Shown one piece after another: positions 57,790-64,000 of a stretch of DNA of 64,000 nucleotides (the first letter of the stretch is position 1; each line of letters starts with the position of its first letter). Source of the DNA: Chlorops oryzae (lineage: Eukaryota > Arthropoda > Insecta > Diptera > Chloropidae); NCBI GenBank assembly GCA_020466095.1, contig CM035808.1, forward strand, positions 1,410,190-1,474,189. The letters are read 5' to 3'. A model generated the notes under the pieces. It had not been told where the DNA came from. It saw only the letters and a program-made list of their open reading frames with translations, and made no database searches. Both the position numbers and the translations under genes were made by a program.

Positions 57790-59490
57790 AATACTTAATT
57801 CCGAAAATACTTTGCACACTTAATCTTATAAATTTCTTATAAACATTTTCTTCACATTTTACGTTCTTTATGCACATTAGCGCATAATGTTTGCTTTTTA
57901 TGTCTGCGAGCAACGATATTAATATTAACCCTCGAAACTCTCATTTTTGTTTGATCTGTTTTCAATTTAAAAAGTTTAAAATCGATCGAAAAGTTCTTTT
58001 CACACTTTCTTTCGATTTAATGCAAAACAAACCAATAAATAAAGCATCTGTCGAAGGGAATATTGTTGCCCACACATGCTGGGTCTGCAGAACATTCGCA
58101 TACCTACTTGGGGAAAAAACATTTGCCCTCACAAGGTGCCGAAGGTGTTGACGCACGCATACCTGAACTGACAACCCGAAAGTATGCTTTTATGAGAGCT
58201 CGTAAAACATAGAGAAAAATTATATTTGGCAGCAATTTCCTTCCTTTCTCAATTTCGAAGCGGTAGAACGCAAAAGTTCCGCTCCAATTTCTTTGCCACA
58301 TTCGTAGTTCTTTTTTTTTTTTTTTATGACCGAATTCTTGGGTCTTGGGTCTTGCACTTCATTTCGATATTTTTCTTAGATTTATTTTTTATTTTTTATT
58401 TTCATCTTTCGGTACACTTTTATTGTTGACTTATGCGTGGTTACCTGTGAGGACAGTCGACTATTTTGGTTTTTTTTTTTTTTTTGCTGTCAATTGCGTT
58501 TACTTTTATAAGTCAAATCCTTTTATGAGAGCCATCAACTCAATTGCTGACGTTTGTTATGTTCATTTCTTTTCATATTATTTTTTTGGCTTAAATGTCT
58601 TTTGAGAGGGAATCTTTTTATACGCCTGCATGACACTCGAATGTCTGATATGCCGAATTTCATATAATAAAATTATTATTACATCAATGTCCAAGCGTCG
58701 GGCTTTATTCGAAAATGCTGAATATTTGATTCAAATCTTAATTAAATTATTGCGTTGAAAGGAAATTTTGCCTGAATTCTCCTTCAAGGTAAATACATAC
58801 ATACCGTGAGGACAATTTCATTTAGTGCTTAACGAAATTAAATAGAGAAAAGCCAAATGAGGTTTTCTCTTATCTACGGGTGGCTGCATTTTTGAAGATT
58901 GCCTGAAAGCGATTGAATTGAATTTAGTTAATTTGATTTGAACTTTGAATGAATGTTATTATTTAAAGCTGAAATCTTTTATAACTCTTGGTTTCTAATT
59001 TCAAAAGATATTCGATTTTCGATGTCTATTGTTAATTGGCAGGACGTGATGATGATTTGTCAATGATTTATTTCTAAGAAGTTGACTATTCCTACAAAAA
59101 TTGCTCTTGTTCGAATAGAATTTCGTATGGCTTCAAAGGTTATGATTTACATAAATTCTAGAAATATTCTTATGTAGGGTAGGGCGGGGCTAGCTGGGCA
59201 ATTTTCACTCCTCAATGACAAAGTCTCAATGGGTTGTTATTCAAGCTGATGGATTCGTGATTTATCGCTTTGTTAAATATTTTTTTATTTATTTAGTTTG
59301 AGTGGAAATCGTGATACAATAAGAAAAAATTCCTATTATTAAGTATACTTGTATCTTTAAAAAAAAAAAATATCTATGAAAATGTATTTCACATATGAAA
59401 GCCGCAGCTGTTTAAATACACAGAAAGACTTTTTGTGCGTAAATACAACCAATTTTTTAATCAATATAACAAATTCGTTGTTAAAGCTCG
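57790..59490. other. Intergenic DNA, no gene seen
   Basis: Poly-T tracts and unique sequence; the open frames are short and unsupported. Confidence 0.45.
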
Positions 59491-59494
59491 GCCT

Positions 59495-60133
59495 AGGGAT
59501 GGGAAAAAATATCGATATATCAAAACATCAATATTTTTAAAACGATATATCGAAAATTTATCCTGATATTTTTGCTCGGCGATATATCGTACATCGATAT
59601 ACTTTTCCCGACATCGAAAGCGATATTTTGTATAAATATGTCTGTCGTTGTAAACATGTGCTTCACACTTATTTCTCTTGGATATAAAGCGGCGTTTTAA
59701 TCGTTCATGTCTTCTCTTATCGTATCATATCTTATCATTCCATCTGAGAACTCGAAAACGTCCTTTTTGTACACTCCAATTTTGTCTAAAATATGTACAG
59801 TGTACTCTGTCTTAAGCAAATATCTACGGGACCGAAAGATCTGTCCGCTTAACAGAGGTGTTCGCTTTAAAGGAAAGATTTGAGAAGCAGGAGCACTAGA
59901 AATCCTGAAATCTGTCAGTTTAGAATAGTGTCCGCTTAGGAGGATTCTCCTTAAGCAGAAGGTACACTGTACTGTATTTTAGTACAATAGTCGTCATTTT
60001 TAATTGGTATTTATAATGTCGATATATCGAAAACTCGATATTTTCCCCCCGATAGTATCGTTTCAGTTTCGATGCTTTTTAAATAAATCGATACGATATA
60101 TATCGATGTATTTTCCCATATTGCACATCCCTA
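59495..60133. mobile_element. TATCGATA-rich inverted-repeat element, 639 bp
   Basis: Begins AGGGATGGGAAAAAATATCG and ends in ATTTTCCCATATTGCACATC followed by CCT. The two ends are inverted apart from a short insertion. Subterminal ATATCGATATATC repeats flank both sides. A pogo-like element is nested inside. No transposase. Confidence 0.75.
59798..59969. mobile_element. Tc1/mariner pogo-like MITE nested in the TATCGATA element
   Basis: CAGTGTACTCTGTCTTAAGC at the left and GCTTAGGAGGATTCTCCTTA, then AGCAGAAGGTACACTG at the right; TA on both sides. GTCCGCTTAACAGAGGTGTT is the subterminal pattern seen in Tigger/pogo elements. 172 bp, so non-autonomous. Confidence 0.8.
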
Positions 60134-60139
60134 TTATAA

Positions 60140-62550
60140 CATCATAGCTCACATATGTGAGCTAAATTTTGATTATTTTGTCTCTTCTTGTATGTTAGTC
60201 CGCATAAAGCTAATGAGAAATTTAGAAAAATATTTATATGCACTTTCAAAAATTTCAAAGAAAAGTTTTGTTAAGTTGTAATACTTTTGGTATTTAATAC
60301 AACAAAATAATCAACCAAATTTTTTTTCAAAATTTAATATTACGAACTTTTCCCGAATTTCGTGATTTGTTTGAAATTGTTAATTGGGACAATTAAAAAA
60401 CCGATGAATCGAGTTTAACAAACGCCATTAATTGGAGTTTTTCGTAGCCAGTTTTTCGGTGTATGAAAGCCACAGCTGTTTAAATACAGAATAACTTGAC
60501 CACTTAGAATTCGTAGCCAAACTATGGCTTCGATATAAACTGAAGATAACACTCCTGTTTATATTTCCTGCGTAATTTCCCTCAAGTACCTAATTTTGAA
60601 CGTTACACACGAACGCACAAACATGATAGAAGCTCCATTCAAAGTGTATGTATTGCGTGGAAATAACGAAAAAATTGAGGGGGAAAAAATTTCACCACAC
60701 TTTAATCTCATTTTGTTCATTTTCGTGGAAATTTATGAAACAATTTATTTATTGGCCAACAACAACAATCGATTATGAGATACTCTTGTGCAACATGGTG
60801 TTCGGGAAAAAAAAATTGACTTGGCTTTTGTAAAATGATTTTATAAAAAAACCCACTGGACATGGGATTTTCGAACATTTTTATATGATCTTAATTTAAA
60901 GCAAAGCCTTTCAATAACCATAAAAAGCACCAATACTTTGTATACCCTCATAACCGCACACACACACGCCATAAAGCGCATCCAATTTTAATCCAATTTG
61001 AACGAATCGGATTTTTTCCCCCCTCTTCATATCAAGGAAAAGCAATCATCTTTACACTGTGCTCGTTATTATACCAACGCAGTTGTTCAAGGGCACAAAC
61101 TTACGGGCATAAGGACATGGGAACATGTACCTACGGATATGTTTGTGTGTGTTGTGTGTGAGTAGTGCACGTACACTGACTAGAAAAGAATTAACTTCAT
61201 ACATAAAAGCATACGTTCACCTTCGAAGTATATTCGTCGTTCACATGCACACTAGCACACGAACGGGACGGACGGACAGATTTGTGTGCTGCCTGAGATA
61301 TCCTTTCAATGGAACTCTGGTGGATGAGTGGTTTCTATTGCACGACTAATGGTTAACCATACAATGTCCACTTGGCATTCCTAGTGCTGTCCGCCCATTG
61401 TCGATGTTTTCACCGAACAATGGAAACGCGTTCCGCTTCTACGCTCAAGCGCTACAGTGAGAGCGATGAGCGAGAGCGTGAGCGTGAGCGCGCGAGAACG
61501 ACAAAGAGAGAAGGTAAATCAAGAAACTTATCGCTTCATTGTTAACTTAAGTGCAACGATTTATGAGCTTTATTCGCTTAAAAGCGCAATTCTTTACGAC
61601 GAAGACTTAATAAAACCGATGGCCAATGTTGACGAATTAAGGTGGGAACAAAAGCACAGAACCTATGGAGGTCCTTATCTGCTGCTCCATACGGATGATA
61701 TTGCTTGTTGTACGGTTAGCAGATTGTTGTCCGGCTTCCATTTAATATTTAGAATGGAAATTTAAGTGTATTCTGAGAACATCCTTAAACTTTATTTTGT
61801 AATTTCTAGTGTGAAACACCCTGTAGGTGTTTTGTGTGTTGTCCTGTCCAGTCCTGTTTTGCAATCTTCTGGTGTGATGTGCACGTTCTTTTCCATTATT
61901 GTCATTTCATTGTCATATCATTGGTCTCTCTTTTGTGTGTGTTGGAAATATTCCATTTCCAATTCTCCCATCTCAAGCTTCGAAGCTAGAACGCTGCTGG
62001 ACAAGGCTATGATGAAATATTGAAAGGGTAAAGGTTTTAAAGCCAGAGCATGCGAGGTCAAGCAACGGGGCTCCATATTAGATTAAATGTAATGAGATTG
62101 TAGATTTAAAGGTTGTGTTTTTGTTTTTTAAAGGAATATTTTCTAACATACTCCAATGAATGCGGTTGATGAAAGGCTCTCCATTTCAGATTTCAACAAA
62201 AGAAGCATTTTTTTTTGTGTGGCTTTCATAACAATGAATAATGTAAGTTAAGGACTTCATACTTCATATTTTAAAGATTTTAATTTTATTTTATTCGTAA
62301 TTGAGTTGTTGATATTTACATGCTAATTTGTTTTCCGCAATTAAAAACTTCCATAGTGAATTAAAATAAAAAGAACGAAGCAGGCGGTCAACGCCGACTT
62401 TTTATACTCTACTTTATATATTAATATCCATTTTCTCTTCGTATGAGGGTTCAAAAATGTCCTTTTTCTGGTCTTATAAACGGTTGAACTAAACCCTTTT
62501 TTACCCATATCGATTTCCAAAAATCGGGGTTAGAAAGAGTGGGTTTCAAT
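60140..62550. other. Intergenic DNA, no gene seen
   Basis: A GAGCG-rich stretch lies at 61455-61510. The frames at 61125-62023 lack start context and splice support. Confidence 0.45.
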
Positions 62551-62555
62551 TAATG

Positions 62556-63298
62556 GAATAGATAGATGGATAGATAGATGGATAGATAGATGGATAGATA
62601 GATGGATAGATAGATGGATAAATAGATGGATAGATAGATGGATAGATAGATGGATAGATAGATGGATAGATAGATGGATAGATAGATGGATAGATCGATG
62701 GATAGATAGATGGATAGATAGATGGATAGATAGATGGATAGATAGATGGATGCATAGATAGATGGATAGATAGATGGATAGATAGATGGATAGATGGATG
62801 GATAGATAGATGGATAGATAGATGGATAGATAGAGTGGATAGATAGATGGATAGATAGATGGATAGGATAGATAGAGGATAGATAGATGGATAGATAGAT
62901 GGATAGATAGATGGATAGATAGATGGATAGATAGATGGATAGATAGATGGATGGATAGATAGATGGATAGATAGATGGATAGATAGATGGATAGATAGAT
63001 GGATAGATAGATGGATAGATAGTTGAATAGATAGATGGATGCATAGTAGATGGATAGATAGATGGATAGATAGATGGATAGATAGATGGATAGATAGATG
63101 GATAGATGGATGGATAGATAGATGGATAGATAGATTGACAGATAGATGGATAGATAGATAATAGATAGATGAGATAGATGGATAGATAGTGATGATAGAT
63201 GGATAGATATGGATAGATAGATAGCATAGATGGATGAGGATAGATGGATTAGCAATAATTGATAGTCAGATGCCAATATCAGATGGATAGATAGATGG
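62556..63298. repeat. GATA-type array, 12-bp GATGGATAGATA unit
   Basis: About 60 copies. The array is clean in the left two thirds and degenerates after 63020 with indels and point changes. All three minus-strand frames are open as Ile-Tyr-Leu-Ser or Tyr-Pro-Ser-Ile repeats and are artefacts. Confidence 0.97.
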
Positions 63299-64000
63299 AC
63301 CTTTTCCTCTTTAAGTCCCCTTTTTGTGTACCAAATGCCAATGAAAAGTAATAACCCTTTTTATTTATAAAGGATCCAGTCGACCCAATGCACTTACAAT
63401 GTACCCCATGCAGACACTTTAAGCTGATTAGTTAAGCCTTTTTGTAGGCGATTTGACTAGAAGCGAACACAGAAATTATTTCGGGATGGGTCTTGGGCAT
63501 TACAAAACTTTATATCATTCCTTATTTCTTGTATTTGTTTTTGATACCTCTTTTCGGAGAGGTTTTGAATCGCAAAAACACCTCTCTAAATCCTGACCAC
63601 AGATAAATTAAAGGACTTGATTCAATCGATTACCTTTTTGATCCCAACCAATATAAAGGGTTATATATGAGCCGACTATGATGCTAACTGTTCCAACATC
63701 CTTATACACAAATATGCCCTGTCGAAGATGATTATGAAAATAGAGAAAATTCGTTTTCCCTTTTCGAAGGATTGTTTACCATTAAAAGCCCACACTCAGC
63801 GGCATTCTATTTATTTCCGCCCATCCTTATTCCATTGTTCCATTTGAATACAAAAAAAAATCCTTGTTAACTAAAGCAAATCTGCAATACTAAGAAAAAA
63901 ATTGCACGCAATTTCGCAATTCCTATACAGCAAAAAGAAAAAGGCAAAGCATAAAACTTTCGCAGCATATTTTAAAATCTTTCTTTTTCGGTAAACTTGA
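63299..64000. other. Intergenic DNA, no gene seen
   Basis: Unique-looking AT-rich sequence to the window edge; nothing recognised. Confidence 0.45.

Noticed and set aside
62530..63276. Minus-strand frames of 248 and 225 codons (Ile-Tyr-Leu-Ser / Tyr-Pro-Ser-Ile repeats)
   Set aside because: All frames of the 12-bp GATGGATAGATA array are open; pure repeat artefact.
1..64000. CRISPR arrays, bacterial operons, integrated viral or autonomous transposon genes
   Set aside because: The direct repeats are satellites without unique spacers; no polymerase, integrase or transposase motifs were found in any frame.

Overview
The window is nuclear DNA from an insect, most likely a higher (brachyceran) fly. 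The evidence is AT-rich sequence full of poly-T runs, microsatellites, short inverted-repeat elements and tRNA-derived repeats, plus a split gene with GT-AG introns. That gene encodes a two-pore-domain (K2P) potassium channel that looks like the insect TWiK-type channels. I see no bacterial-type operon, no CRISPR array, and no intact transposase or reverse transcriptase.

Gene content. One gene is certain: a K2P channel on the + strand, entering from beyond the left edge. Its exons here are 2911-3007 (extracellular cap), 3435-3564 (rest of cap and first half of pore 1) and 35899-36656 (rest of pore 1, M2, linker, M3, pore 2, M4, first stop). The intron that cuts the first selectivity filter is 32.3 kb long and fills half the window. 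After the first stop, two more blocks clearly look like this channel's C-terminal tail (36682-37242 and 37264-37515, ending DVIRV), but a frame change and two in-frame TGAs separate them from the channel. Alternative splicing, sequence error or a decaying tail are all possible. A poly(A) signal lies at 37604. A possible second gene start on the + strand sits at about 56.5-56.95 kb: promoter-like palindrome, short first exon, strong donor, and a downstream recursive-splice-like site. Two related open segments near 17.3-17.75 kb are of unknown nature.

Repeats by region. 0.6-1.6 kb: short inverted-repeat elements, one holding a tRNA-like sequence. 4.1-5.0 kb: TATCGATA-rich element. 5.1-6.45 kb: ten-copy satellite of about 133 bp. 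9.26-9.64 kb: about 34-bp satellite. 10.2-14.8 kb: large foldback element. 17.86-18.02 kb: 160-bp element with perfect 18-bp ends. 20.2-20.7 and 23.25-24.35 kb: one satellite family in opposite orientations. 25.6-26.4 kb: ATTGAT satellite. 28.6 kb: tRNA-derived SINE. 29.1-29.7 and 31.4-31.9 kb: two copies of a TACACTGAG element. 34.55-35.83 kb: satellite bounded by TTAACCC and GGGTTAA. 38.2-39.0 kb: GAATATTTT repeat. 40.3 kb: piggyBac-like TTAA element. 42.9-44.4 kb: hAT-like elements, one nested. 45.98-47.15 kb: three elements in a row. 49.4-50.0 kb: small foldback. 51.6-52.25 kb: GATA-type array. 54.2-55.1 kb: second TTAACCC satellite. 57.3-57.8 kb: second GAATATTTT repeat. 59.5-60.13 kb: TATCGATA element with a pogo-like element nested in it. 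62.56-63.3 kb: GATGGATAGATA array.

Overall: a channel gene with one giant, repeat-packed intron, followed by about 26 kb of repeat-rich non-coding DNA holding at most one further gene start.
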